NCBI RefSeq assembly: GCF_000812665.2
Contig: NZ_CP014327.1
Location: 1,257,501-1,321,500, forward strand
Reading direction: 5' to 3'
From: Falsihalocynthiibacter arcticus
GTDB lineage: Bacteria > Pseudomonadota > Alphaproteobacteria > Rhodobacterales > Rhodobacteraceae
Length of the DNA: 64,000 nt
In this document: positions 28,124 to 37,628 of the stretch, one piece after another
Layout: every line of letters begins with the position of its first letter
How positions within the stretch are numbered: the stretch's first letter is position 1
Notes under the pieces: model-generated
What the model was told of the DNA's origin: nothing
What the model saw: only the letters and a program-made list of their open reading frames with translations
Databases searched by the model: none
Made by a program: the position numbers and the translations under genes

Positions 28124-28318
28124 ATGAAGAATTCTTTGGTTATTTCGTCGATTACTCTCATGGGAATTCGTGCATTAGGTGTCGGGGTGCAGCTTGCGAC
28201 GACAATCTTTTTAGCGCGAAACCTAACCCTCTTGGAAATGGGGCAGTTTGCCTTGATGTACGCCGCTCTCGGGTTAGTGCGCGCAATTGGGTCCTTTGGA
28301 GTTGATCAAGCATCGCGG
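28124..28318 (+). pseudogene. polysaccharide flippase, N-terminal fragment
   Basis: MKNSLVISSITLMGIRALGVGVQLATTIFLARNLTLLEMGQFAL is the first two membrane helices of a Wzx/MATE-type oligosaccharide flippase. After VRAIGSFGVDQASR the flippase sequence stops and dehydrogenase sequence begins in another frame at about 28319. About 85% of the flippase is missing. The annotated open frame runs to 28366 but the tail is not flippase. Confidence 0.7.
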
Positions 28319-29286
28319 ATGTTTCCCGCCAAATCGCGACCAATATCGCCCGCACGGATCCTGTAAAAAAACTGACCGTAGTCTTTCGTTCGACCATGCG
28401 CCCCGGATCAATTCGCAAACTTGTGATACCGATTTTCAAAGCCAGCATGGGAGAAGCGTGGAGTGACAAGGTCGATCTTGTCTATAACCCCGAGTTTTTG
28501 CGCGAGGCGCAGGCAATTAACGACTACTTTAATCCGCCGAAAATTGTCATAGGCACGGCGGACGGAAAACCCAATGCGGTCATGGACGAACTCAACAAAA
28601 ACATTGAGGCGCAGGTTTTCGTTACCCAGTTTGAAGAGGCCGAGTTTACCAAGTTCGTGGACAATTCGTGGCACGCTGTGAAGGTTGCTTTTGCAAATGA
28701 GTTTGGGCGGGTTTGCCAGAAAATGGGCGTGTCCGCAAAGCAGGTACATGAAATTTTTGTCTCGGACACTAAGCTCAACATTTCCCCGTATTACAGCCGT
28801 CCAGGGGGTGCTTTCGGCGGGTCGTGTTTGCCCAAAGACGTTCGGGCGCTGCAATATATTGCGAGCGACGTTGGCGCGAATACACATTTAATCGACAGCC
28901 TCATTCGCTCTAACGACGCGCATAAAAACCATCAGTTTGACCACATCGTGCGCAGCCTCACACCCGAGTCAGAGGTTCTGATGGCAGGGTTGGCGTTCAA
29001 AGCGGGGACAGATGATTTACGAGAGAGTCCAAACGTGGATTTGGCGCGCAAGCTCCTCGAGGCTGGGTTTCGTCTGCGAATTTTCGACCCCTGTCTTTCG
29101 CCTGAAAAACTACGCGGTCACAACTTGGGGTATCTTTATTCAACACTTCCCAAAATCGATTCACTCTTGATAAATCGCAAAGACGCAGAGGCGGGGGATT
29201 GGGAACTTGTTATCGTTTCAAACGCCACAGGACAGGCGATGGATTTGACCAATTTTCAAACCTTGGAAACACATAGTATTGCATAA
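28319..29286 (+). pseudogene. GDP-mannose/UDP-glucose 6-dehydrogenase without its N-terminus
   Basis: The sequence from DVSRQIATNIARTDPVKKLTVVFRSTMRPG to the end is a 4-electron nucleotide-sugar dehydrogenase: NPEFLREAQAI, EAEFTKFVDNSWHAVKVAF, and the catalytic cysteine in FGGSCLPKDVRAL (closest to AlgD-type GDP-mannose dehydrogenases). The NAD-binding first 80 or so residues are replaced by the flippase stump through a deletion. It cannot work as it stands, although an ATG at 28396 keeps an open frame of 296 codons. Confidence 0.8.
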
Positions 29287-29289
29287 ACA

Positions 29290-29320
29290 GGGTTGCGCTT
29301 CGACAATCGAAGCGCAACCC
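29290..29320. terminator. bidirectional terminator
   Basis: GGGTTGCGCTTCG and CGAAGCGCAACCC form a perfect 13-bp stem around ACAAT, followed by GTTGTTTTATTT on the plus strand. It separates the dehydrogenase remnant from the convergent ilvD. Confidence 0.85.
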
Positions 29321-29326
29321 GTTGTT

Positions 29327-31159
29327 TTATTTCACAACGCGAACTGCACCTTTTGCAGCACTGGATGTCAGAGCCGCATAGGCCCGCAAAGCCGTCGTGA
29401 TTTTACGTGTGCGGGGTTTAGACGGCACCCAGCCCTCAGCATCCCGTTTGGTGCGACGTTCGGCCAAAACATCATCGCCAACTGCAAGGTTGATCGTCCG
29501 GTTAGGAATGTCGATCTCGATAAGATCGCCTTGTTCCACCAATCCAATAGTCCCACCTTCTGCCGCCTCAGGAGAAACGTGCCCGATCGAAAGCCCAGAA
29601 GATCCGCCAGAAAAGCGCCCATCCGTAACAAGTGCACAGGCTTTGCCCAAGCCGCGAGATTTCAGGTAGCTCGTTGGATAGAGCATTTCCTGCATGCCCG
29701 GACCGCCACGTGGACCCTCATAGCGGATCAAGACAATATCGCCCTTCGCCACTTTGCGGGTCAAAATGCCGGAAACCGCGTCATCTTGGCTTTCAAAAAC
29801 ATTCGCAGGGCCAGTGAATTTGAGGATTGAGTCGTCAACACCTGCTGTTTTCACGATACAGCCGTCTTCTGCGAGGTTCCCGAACAACACGGCCAAACCA
29901 CCGTCTTGCGAGAATGCGTGCTTTGCTGAGCGCACAATGCCGGTTTCCCGATCATCATCCAGCGCTTTGTAACGGCGTGATTGCGAGAACGCGACCTGCG
30001 TGGGAACGCCGCCCGGTGCGGCACGGTAGAATTCGTGCACGGCTGCGTCGTCCGTGCGTTTGATGTCCCATTTATCCAAGGCCGCCCCAAGGGTGCCTGC
30101 GTGGATATTGTTGACGGTCGTATCCAGCAACCCTGCGCGATCCAATTCGCCCAAAATGCCCATGATGCCGCCCGCGCGATGGATGTCTTCCATGTGAACA
30201 TTAACAATGGAAGGCGCAACTTTGCACAAGACCGGAACGCCGCGCGAAAGGCGGTCGATGTCGGACATGTCGAAATCGATTTCGCCTTCGTGCGCTGCGG
30301 CTAGCAAGTGCAAAACCGTATTGGTAGAGCCGCCCATGGCGATATCGAGCGTCATGGCGTTTTCAAACGCAGCTTTGGTTGCCACATTGCGCGGCAAAAC
30401 GCTGTCGTCTTCCTCGTGGTAATAGCGGCGCGCAAGGTCAACGACCAAACGTCCCGCTTCAAGGAACAATTCTTTACGATCGGAGTGTGTCGCGAGTGCC
30501 GAACCATTCCCTGCAAGCGCCAACCCAAGCGCCTCGGTTAAACAGTTCATCGAGTTCGCGGTGAACATACCCGAGCAAGAACCGCAGGTAGGACAAGCAG
30601 AGCGTTCGATCGCAGCCACATCGTCGTCGCTCATCGTTTCGTCAGCAGCGGCAACCATTGCATCGACCAGATCGAGGGACCGTTCTTCGCCATCCAGCAC
30701 CACTTTACCGGCTTCCATTGGGCCACCGGAAACAAACACCACAGGGATGTTCAACCGCAACGCGGCCATCAACATACCGGGTGTGATTTTATCGCAGTTT
30801 GAAATGCAAACCATGGCATCGGCGCAGTGCGCGTTGACCATATACTCAACCGAGTCGGCAATGATTTCGCGGGATGGCAAGGAATAGAGCATCCCGTCGT
30901 GCCCCATGGCAATGCCATCATCCACTGCAATGGTGTTGAATTCTTTGGCAACACCGCCAGAGGCTTCAACTTCGCGCGCAACCATTTGCCCCAAGTCTTT
31001 GAGGTGAACGTGGCCGGGAACAAACTGCGTGAAAGAGTTCACAATCGCAACAATCGGCTTGCCGAAATCGTCGTCTTTCATGCCTGTCGCGCGCCAAAGG
31101 CCACGGGCCCCTGCCATGTTGCGACCGTGTGTCGAGGTTTTTGATTTTAAGGGTGGCAC
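29327..31159 (-). CDS. ilvD: dihydroxy-acid dehydratase
   Basis: It converts 2,3-dihydroxy-isovalerate and -methylvalerate to the keto acids of valine and isoleucine. Iron-sulfur and Mg-binding motifs are present: [24 protein letters not shown] and [19 protein letters not shown]. At 610 residues from GTG (31159) it matches the family length, and the opening [20 protein letters not shown] is the usual N-terminus, so the 19 residues upstream are not included. It is unrelated in function to the polysaccharide genes on both sides. No attenuator was found upstream. Confidence 0.95.
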   Translation of the reverse strand: MPPLKSKTSTHGRNMAGARGLWRATGMKDDDFGKPIVAIVNSFTQFVPGHVHLKDLGQMVAREVEASGGVAKEFNTIAVDDGIAMGHDGMLYSLPSREIIADSVEYMVNAHCADAMVCISNCDKITPGMLMAALRLNIPVVFVSGGPMEAGKVVLDGEERSLDLVDAMVAAADETMSDDDVAAIERSACPTCGSCSGMFTANSMNCLTEALGLALAGNGSALATHSDRKELFLEAGRLVVDLARRYYHEEDDSVLPRNVATKAAFENAMTLDIAMGGSTNTVLHLLAAAHEGEIDFDMSDIDRLSRGVPVLCKVAPSIVNVHMEDIHRAGGIMGILGELDRAGLLDTTVNNIHAGTLGAALDKWDIKRTDDAAVHEFYRAAPGGVPTQVAFSQSRRYKALDDDRETGIVRSAKHAFSQDGGLAVLFGNLAEDGCIVKTAGVDDSILKFTGPANVFESQDDAVSGILTRKVAKGDIVLIRYEGPRGGPGMQEMLYPTSYLKSRGLGKACALVTDGRFSGGSSGLSIGHVSPEAAEGGTIGLVEQGDLIEIDIPNRTINLAVGDDVLAERRTKRDAEGWVPSKPRTRKITTALRAYAALTSSAAKGAVRVVK

Positions 31160-31281
31160 AGCGCACCTGCCTTTCGAAATACTTGTTTGATGAACGGCAA
31201 ATACCATTGCTCGCACCAGAAAACTAGGGGATTAGCAGTATTTGAGTTCACAGTTTGAGGAACACGCCCTCAGGACGGCAA

Positions 31282-32103
31282 TTACTCTTTGGAAATCGCG
31301 TCGTAACGACGCAAATTTGCAATCAAAGCGCCCATTTGGTCGATTGGAATCATGTTCGGTCCGTCGCTTGGCGCGTTGTCCGGATCTTGGTGTGTTTCGA
31401 TAAACAAACCAGCAACCCCAACCGCCACTGCCGCACGCGCCAATACGGGCGCAAATTCGCGTTGACCGCCCGAAGACGTGCCCTTCCCGCCGGGTTGTTG
31501 AACCGAGTGTGTTGCATCGAAAATGACGGGGTAGCCCGTAGCGGCCATCGTTGGCAGGCCACGGAAATCGGTAACCAAAGTGTTGTATCCAAAGCTGGTA
31601 CCTCGCTCACACAGCATGATGTTATCATTGCCCGTGCTCGCGATTTTTTCGGCGACATTGCCCATATCCCACGGGGCCAAAAACTGCCCCTTTTTCACGT
31701 TGATGACCTTGCCAGTCTCGCCAGCAGCGAGGAGCAAGTCAGTTTGACGGCATAAAAACGCGGGGATTTGCAAAACGTCGACAACTTCGGCGGCGATGGC
31801 GCAATGATCGGGGAGGTGCACATCGGTTATCACAGGAACATTAAATTCGCGGGCAATATCGCCCAAAATTTGCAAACCCTTGTCAACGCCAAGCCCGCGT
31901 TCTGTTCCGATGGAACTGCGATTGGCTTTGTCGTAGCTGGCCTTGAAAACGAACTTCGTGCCCGAGGGTTCGGATGCTTCAGCGATCTTCTCGGCCATCA
32001 TGCGCGCGTGCTCAAGGGACTCAAGCTGGCACGGTCCGGTGATGAGGAAAAACGGATTCTTGCCGCCTACTTCGATATCGCCGATGCTTACAATCTTGCT
32101 CAT
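31282..32103 (-). CDS. kdsA: 3-deoxy-8-phosphooctulonate synthase
   Basis: It condenses phosphoenolpyruvate with arabinose-5-phosphate to KDO-8-phosphate for lipopolysaccharide. Signature parts: FFLITGPCQLES, FKASYDKANRSS, VPVITDVHLPDHC, LLLAAGETGK and VIFDATHSVQQPGG. 273 residues, normal length. Last gene of the kdsD-kdsB-kdsA unit; its ATG overlaps the kdsB stop (32100-32103). Confidence 0.95.
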   Translation of the reverse strand: MSKIVSIGDIEVGGKNPFFLITGPCQLESLEHARMMAEKIAEASEPSGTKFVFKASYDKANRSSIGTERGLGVDKGLQILGDIAREFNVPVITDVHLPDHCAIAAEVVDVLQIPAFLCRQTDLLLAAGETGKVINVKKGQFLAPWDMGNVAEKIASTGNDNIMLCERGTSFGYNTLVTDFRGLPTMAATGYPVIFDATHSVQQPGGKGTSSGGQREFAPVLARAAVAVGVAGLFIETHQDPDNAPSDGPNMIPIDQMGALIANLRRYDAISKE

Positions 32104-32891
32104 AACTGGGCTCCTAGAACGGATTCAATGCGTGCGACATCTTGTGGATTGTTGAGTTCCCAAAACACCCGCCCCCTAGCGTCCACTTCAACACAGCGAA
32201 TGGGGTGGCCGTTTTCCAAGAAACGGAGTTGCTCCAGTCCTTCGAGTCTTTCAAGCGGGCCTGTTTCCCAACTGCCATAATCGGCGAGGGCATCGGGGCG
32301 ATAGGCGTAGACGCCAACGTGATGGAAAACGGGGATTGGGTCAGGAATTTTATTAGGGTCGACATAAGGGACGACTTCCTTGGTGAAATACAGCGCATCT
32401 TTAAACTTGTTAAAGATTGCCGTTGTTCCCCCCACGCGATTGTTGCGGCGGTCTTCGGTAAAAAGGGCATAAGTTTGGGCATCACAGCGCAGAACGGGCG
32501 TGGCCATACCCACGGAATTGTCACGCTCCAGCGCGTCGATAAGGGCCTCAACAAACCACGGCGGGGTCAAGGGGGCATCGCCTTGCAAATTAACGATAAT
32601 ATCGGCTTCTAGCCCTGCGTTTTTCATGGCTTCTGCGCAACGTTCTGTGCCGTTGGCGCAATTCTCGGAGGTCATAATAACATCGGCACCAAAGGCGCGC
32701 GCAGCTTCGGCGATCCGTTCGTCATCGGTTGTAACGAAAACTTCATCCGCTCCGCGAACGGATTTGGCCGCTTCATAGCTCATTTGAATAAGCGATTTTT
32801 GCGTGCCATCTGGCAATGTCAACTTAACAAGCGGCTTACCTGGATAGCGCGTAGACGCATACCGCGCCGGAATTAGAATAACTGTTTTCAT
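32100..32891 (-). CDS. kdsB: CMP-KDO synthetase
   Basis: It activates KDO to CMP-KDO. Starts MKTVILIPARYASTRYPGKPL at 32891 with the nucleotidyltransferase motif IPARYASTRYPGKPL. Also present: VTTDDERIAEAARAFG, NVQGDAPL-like IVNLQGDAPL, and HVGVYAYR, plus LEQLRFLENGH near the end. About 263 residues, normal. Its start overlaps the stop of the isomerase gene (ATGA at 32888-32891). Confidence 0.95.
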   Translation of the reverse strand: MKTVILIPARYASTRYPGKPLVKLTLPDGTQKSLIQMSYEAAKSVRGADEVFVTTDDERIAEAARAFGADVIMTSENCANGTERCAEAMKNAGLEADIIVNLQGDAPLTPPWFVEALIDALERDNSVGMATPVLRCDAQTYALFTEDRRNNRVGGTTAIFNKFKDALYFTKEVVPYVDPNKIPDPIPVFHHVGVYAYRPDALADYGSWETGPLERLEGLEQLRFLENGHPIRCVEVDARGRVFWELNNPQDVARIESVLGAQL

Positions 32892-33859
32892 GCAACCCCC
32901 GCCCGCAGGCAATCATGGATGTTTAGCACGCCGATTGGCGCATTCGTGTCGTCGACGACCAGAAGGGCGCCGATCTTTTTGCTATTCAAAACGCGCAGCG
33001 CTTCTTCTGCAAGGCTGTCGCCACGGATCGTGACTGGATTGAGGGTCGCCACTTCTCGCGCGGTTTTCTCCATCAAGCCAATTAGGTTGCGGCGCAAATC
33101 CCCATCCGAAACGACCCCAATCAGGAGGCCGTTTTCAACAACGCCCGCAATCCCGAACCCTTTTGAGGTCATCGTTAAAATCGCTTCGGACATCGGGGTT
33201 TCGGCGGCGACAATCGGAACCGCTGCCCCGTCGTGCATTAACTGGCTGACCTTGATGAGTTGTGCGCCAAGTTTGCCGCCGGGGTGATAGGTGCGAAAGT
33301 TCTCGGGCTTGAATTCCCGAAGCTCCATCAGGGCCACCGCGAGGGCATCCCCAAGGGCAAGCGACAGGGTTGTTGACGTTGTTGGCGCCATGCCAATCAA
33401 GCAGGCTTCGGGCACATCGGGCAGGGTTAGGGTCACATCAGAGGCTGATCCGAGCGCACTCTCTGGCCGTTTTGTGATGGCAATCATTGGGATCGCGAAG
33501 CGGCGGGTGTGGGCGATTATGTCACCCAACTCAAAAGTTTCGCCCGAGTTCGAAATCAGGATGCATACATCTTCTGGGCGGATCATTCCCAAATCGCCGT
33601 GGCTTGCTTCCGAAGGGTGAACGTAAAACGAGGGCGTACCTGTGCTCGCGAGTGTTGAACTTATTTTGCGCGCAACATGACCCGATTTTCCAATCCCAGA
33701 GAGAATAATGCGCCCCTCGCACTTTAGCATCTTTTCAACGGCAACATGGAATTCAGGCGTCAGGTTTTGGGCAAAATGAACCAGTGCTTCGCCCTCAGAC
33801 AGCAAAACACGAGCGCCAATGGCATTGATTATTTCCGGAGAGAGGCGAGGTTGGGTCAC
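32888..33859 (-). CDS. kdsD: arabinose-5-phosphate isomerase (KpsF/GutQ family)
   Basis: It makes arabinose-5-phosphate for KDO synthesis. The SIS domain has IILSGIGKSGHVARKISSTL, FYVHPSEASHGDLGMI and ILISNSGET. The C-terminal CBS pair has FGIAGVVENGLLIGVVSDGDLRR and IGALLVVDDTNAPIGVLNIHD. GTG at 33859 with AAGGGA upstream gives VTQPRLSPEI and 323 residues, the normal length; the 39 upstream codons are discarded. First gene of the KDO operon. Confidence 0.92.
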   Translation of the reverse strand: MTQPRLSPEIINAIGARVLLSEGEALVHFAQNLTPEFHVAVEKMLKCEGRIILSGIGKSGHVARKISSTLASTGTPSFYVHPSEASHGDLGMIRPEDVCILISNSGETFELGDIIAHTRRFAIPMIAITKRPESALGSASDVTLTLPDVPEACLIGMAPTTSTTLSLALGDALAVALMELREFKPENFRTYHPGGKLGAQLIKVSQLMHDGAAVPIVAAETPMSEAILTMTSKGFGIAGVVENGLLIGVVSDGDLRRNLIGLMEKTAREVATLNPVTIRGDSLAEEALRVLNSKKIGALLVVDDTNAPIGVLNIHDCLRAGVA

Positions 33860-33945
33860 GTTTGGTCCCTTGGTGCAATTTTTACCAGTTTGGCACGGTC
33901 TTAAACTCAAATGGGGGAAATCAACATAGGGTAAAAATTTCCCCG

Positions 33946-34400
33946 CTAGATTTTGCCAAGGGCGATGGCACTCCACATTGCGGCGTTGCTGAATTTAGTT
34001 TGCCGATAAACGCCAACTTTCTGCAAATCATTTAGGCGCGCAATCCCACGCCGCCGCCGTGCTCGCGCAAACAGCGCAAGGCGACGTTGGTTTTCGGGGG
34101 TAAACCGATGCGCTGAGCGGCGCAGCGCGGCAATGTTGATATCGTTCCATTCACTGAACCTGCCGCTGGCAACCATGCGCGTCCGCGTGAGGAGGGCAGC
34201 GGTGCCAACATTTGCGCCGATGAGATTGCCGCCATGTTGGCGATAATAAAGCGACTGTTCCTGATCAAAAATAACCTTTCCGCCCACACCTGTGATCATC
34301 TGATAAATCCACCAATCACGGGCCTCAATTGCACCCGCTTCCAAGCTGGCGTCCTGCAGCAAATCAAGTGCTGCACGGTTCATCATGATCGGCGACGCAG
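33946..34400 (-). pseudogene. family 2 glycosyltransferase, C-terminal fragment
   Basis: The segment MMNRAALDLLQDASLEAGAIEARDWWIYQM...LYYRQHGGNLIGANVG is the end of a GT2 glycosyltransferase (the ED-like acceptor region ARDWW and the RQHGGN motif). The N-terminal nucleotide-binding half is missing. At about 34400 it runs into the reverse side of the serralysin-like remnant. It stops just before kdsD on the same strand. Confidence 0.65.
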
Positions 34401-34404
34401 AATA

Positions 34405-35546
34405 TGGCGCGGACGAAGAATTCAGCAATGACTCGTGGCAAATGTCAGTTACGTCGTATTTTGACCAAACGGAAAACACCGCTATTACGGCCAGTCGAGC
34501 AAGGGTGGTCAGCGCCATGCGATCGGATATCATAGCGATTCAAGACCTCTATGGAACGCCGTTCGGTGTCAGTTGGCAATACGACCTATGGGGTTGGCAA
34601 CACGCACGGTGGGTATATGGCGGACTTGTGGAATGCCACAGTTTCCCCCAACGCCTCAATCTATGACCGTGATGGAATCGACCTAATTCACTTCTCAAAC
34701 GATACAGACAATCAGCGTATAGAGTTGCGGGCTGGATATGTTTCGGATGCCTTTGGGTTGATTGGGAATATAGCCATTTCAGCAGGGACGACGACTGAAC
34801 ACTACATAGCGGGGAGTTGCCAGGACAGAGTCACTGGGAACAGTGCTCGCAATTATATAGATGGACGCGACGGCAACGATGTCTTGATCGGTTACGGGGG
34901 CAATGACAGGCTCTATGGTGCCAATGGTAACGACCTTCTTGGTGGCGGTGATGGCTCAGACGCTTTGCATGGAGGGAATGGAGCAGACCGACTTTATGGG
35001 GCTGCTGGAAATGACGCAATCTACGGCGACGCTGGCAATGACCGCGTCTATGGTGGCGATGGGAATGACCTTGTAGGTGGGGGCTCTGGCGACGATTTTG
35101 TCTTTGGGGATTCCGGCGAAGATCGTCTCTATGGGGGCTATGGAAACGACACGTTGTATGGCGGCTCATACTCCGACCTCCTCAACGGCGGTCCCGGTAG
35201 TGACCTGTTTAATGGTGGCGGAAGCAGCGATGAAATCACTGGTGGATCAGGGGCAGATAAGTTTTACCACTCTGGAACTTTCGTCGACGGTCGCGATGTT
35301 ATAACGGACTTCAACCACTCCCAAGGAGATCGTCTCTTTATGGGTGGAAGTGCGACACGCAGTGATTTTTCCGTTGTTTATGGCCATGCCAGCGACTCCA
35401 ACGGCCGCCTTGGCAATGACAACATTCAAGATGCCTACATCGTTTACTCTGGAACAGGGCGCGCCGTTTGGCTTCTTACTGACGGGGCACAAGTGGGTCA
35501 CATGATCGTCACTTCAGACGGAGAGTCATTCGACCTCCTAGCTTAA
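34405..35546 (+). pseudogene. serralysin-like (M10) RTX protein remnant, frameshifted
   Basis: The left piece (ADEEFSNDSWQMSVTSYFDQTENT...DIIAIQDLYG) is the end of an M10 catalytic domain with its Met-turn SYFDQ. After one missing base near 34570 (GVS/VGNTTYGVGNT) the other frame continues with a linker and about ten GGxGxDxLY/I-type calcium-binding repeats (YGGDGNDLVGGGSGDD and similar). A type I secretion-type C-terminus follows (DVITDFNHSQGDRL, ...GESFDLLA). The zinc site HExxHxxGxxH is gone. It was probably a secreted metalloprotease; now a scar. The stop overlaps the convergent sulP stop. Confidence 0.75.
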
Positions 35547-37261
35547 CCCATTTCTGCGGTGCGTAAAGTTAGCGTCGTTATCGCTTGATGTTGTGACAAA
35601 AATATTTGGCCGCTGAGTTTTTTCTGAAAATCAATGCGCAGAAGGCGATCCATCACGGGACCTTTCACTTCGCTCAAGTGAAAGGTAACACCGGATGCTG
35701 CAAGCCGCTCGTTGATGGCCTCAAGTGAATGCAGGGCGCTCATGTCAATCGCGTTCACTGCGGAACAGAGCAATATCACATGCTTTAAATCTGGGCGCTG
35801 GGCGGCAAGGTCATAGATTTGATCCTCCAAGAAACGCGCATTGGCAAAATACAGGCTTTCGTCCACTCGGAGCGTCAGGATTTCGGGGTGGATCTCTACG
35901 TCGTGACGCAAAATATTGCGGAAATGTTCGGTGTTGGGCACTTGTCCCACAATGGCCATATGGGGGCGTGAGGATTTGAACAGGTGTACCAATATGGACA
36001 GCACAACGCCTGAAGAAACGCCGATTTCAACGCCAGCTCCCAGTGTGATTACGATTGTCGTCAAAACGGCGGCAAAATCGGCTTTTGAGTAGGCCCATGT
36101 TTTTTTGAGGATCGAAAAGTCCACCAGACTCATCACAGCAACGATGATGGTGGCGGCAAGGGTCGCTTTAGGAAGAAAGAAAATAAGCGGCGTCAGGGCA
36201 AGGGCGGCAACGGCCAAGCCCATAGCGGTGAAAATCCCAGCGGCGGGCGTTTCGGCCCCTGCGTCATAGTTCACTACCGAGCGTGAAAAGCCGCCAGTCA
36301 CGGGGAAACCACCGGTAAAAGCCGCTCCGAGATTGGCCGCGCCCAGCCCAATGAGTTCTTGGTTTGGGTCGATGCGTTGGCGCTTCTTTGCTGCCAATGT
36401 TTGGGCCACGGAAATACTCTCTACAAACCCAATCACTGAAATAAGAATCGCGGGTCCGATGAGGGCCGACAGTAGGTCTGGAGAGATATCGGGAAGAGTG
36501 AACGGCGGAAGGGATTGCGGGACCTCGCCCACAATTGCGACACCCTTATCTTTAAGATTGAGCGCAAAGACCGCCACGGTGGTCAGGGCCACCGCGAAAA
36601 CGGGTCCAGCTTTGGCGCCAAACTCCGCGCCCGTGGCCGACAGCCCCGCTTTCAACAGCAGAGGTTTAAGTCCCTTGCGGACCCAAAACAAAAACGCGGT
36701 GGCCAAAACGCCGAGGGTAAGGGTGATAAAGTTGGTTTGCGGCAGGCCATTGAAAAGGGAATTGGCAAGTTCAGGAAGGGTGTGTCCCTGCGCTGAAATG
36801 CCAAAGATATACTTGAGCTGGCTCGCGGCAATCAACACGCCTGAGGCTGTAATGAAACCGGAGATCACGGGATGCGACAGGAAATTGGCGAGGAAGCCGA
36901 GACGAAAAATCCCCATAAGCAGCAAGAAGCCGCCCGACAAAAAGGCGAGAGTCAGGGCTGCGATTGCATAGCCCGCCGTACCTGTCTCCGCGATGGCGCC
37001 AATGGACGCCGCGGTCATCAGGGAGACAACTGCAACCGGCCCTACGGCGAGCGCGCGGCTGGTCCCGAAAATGGCGTAAAGGATAATCGGGAGGATGGAT
37101 GCATAGAGACCCGCTTCGGGCGGTAGCCCTGCTAGCAATGCGTAGGCCAACGATTGTGGGATCAACATGATCGTCACAATCAACGCGGCGACCATATCGT
37201 TGGAAAATGCCGTGCGGGAATAGGTCTTACCCCACGTGAGAATTGGCAGGTATCTATGCAT
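35543..37261 (-). CDS. SulP/SLC26-family anion transporter with STAS domain, 572 aa
   Basis: It starts MHRYLPILTWGKTY. There are ten or more membrane helices with the SulP signature LIPQSLAYALLAGLPPEAGLYAS and LGAANLGAAFTGGFPVTGGFSRS. The C-terminal cytoplasmic STAS domain is at residues about 440-560 (LRVDESLYFANARFLED, VILLCSAVNAIDMSALHSLE). SulP proteins carry sulfate, bicarbonate or other anions. The place in an operon with a persulfide dioxygenase-like protein favours sulfate or sulfite. It is separated by 13 bases from the DUF442 gene upstream. Confidence 0.9.
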   Translation of the reverse strand: MHRYLPILTWGKTYSRTAFSNDMVAALIVTIMLIPQSLAYALLAGLPPEAGLYASILPIILYAIFGTSRALAVGPVAVVSLMTAASIGAIAETGTAGYAIAALTLAFLSGGFLLLMGIFRLGFLANFLSHPVISGFITASGVLIAASQLKYIFGISAQGHTLPELANSLFNGLPQTNFITLTLGVLATAFLFWVRKGLKPLLLKAGLSATGAEFGAKAGPVFAVALTTVAVFALNLKDKGVAIVGEVPQSLPPFTLPDISPDLLSALIGPAILISVIGFVESISVAQTLAAKKRQRIDPNQELIGLGAANLGAAFTGGFPVTGGFSRSVVNYDAGAETPAAGIFTAMGLAVAALALTPLIFFLPKATLAATIIVAVMSLVDFSILKKTWAYSKADFAAVLTTIVITLGAGVEIGVSSGVVLSILVHLFKSSRPHMAIVGQVPNTEHFRNILRHDVEIHPEILTLRVDESLYFANARFLEDQIYDLAAQRPDLKHVILLCSAVNAIDMSALHSLEAINERLAASGVTFHLSEVKGPVMDRLLRIDFQKKLSGQIFLSQHQAITTLTLRTAEMG

Positions 37262-37274
37262 GTTTTTGCCTAAG

Positions 37275-37610
37275 TTAACTTTCCATTGCCTGTGTCCACA
37301 GAGCCATCGACCGACCGCCAGAACGACAATAGGCGAGGACCGGAGTCGGCGTATCGCCAAGTGCCGCTTTTAAATCCTTTGCGGCGGCTTCGGTGGGCTG
37401 ACCGTTCACAACAGGGATATAGATCGCTTTAAGGCCAAGTTTTTGCGCGGCGCACTCGATCTCAACGAAATTGGGTTGGTCAAAGCTTTCGCCATCGGGG
37501 CGATTATCTATGATTGTTTTAAACCCAAGTTCTGCAATTTTTTCCATTTGGCTGGGCAATACTTGCTCACTCACAGAGAAAATCTCTGTGACTTTTCTGA
37601 TGTTAGACAC
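37275..37610 (-). CDS. DUF442 / TIGR01244-family protein, 111 aa
   Basis: Starts with GTG at 37610 behind AAGGAGA. A dual-specificity-phosphatase-like fold with the loop YCRSGGRS (C-x5-R). In sulfide-oxidising bacteria this domain is found next to, or fused with, MBL persulfide dioxygenases (as in Blh) and is proposed to act in sulfur transfer. It lies between such a protein and SulP, with 13- and 18-base gaps, in one operon. It may alternatively be a real phosphatase. Confidence 0.88.
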   Translation of the reverse strand: MSNIRKVTEIFSVSEQVLPSQMEKIAELGFKTIIDNRPDGESFDQPNFVEIECAAQKLGLKAIYIPVVNGQPTEAAAKDLKAALGDTPTPVLAYCRSGGRSMALWTQAMES

Positions 37611-37628
37611 GTTTGGATCTCCTTGGAT

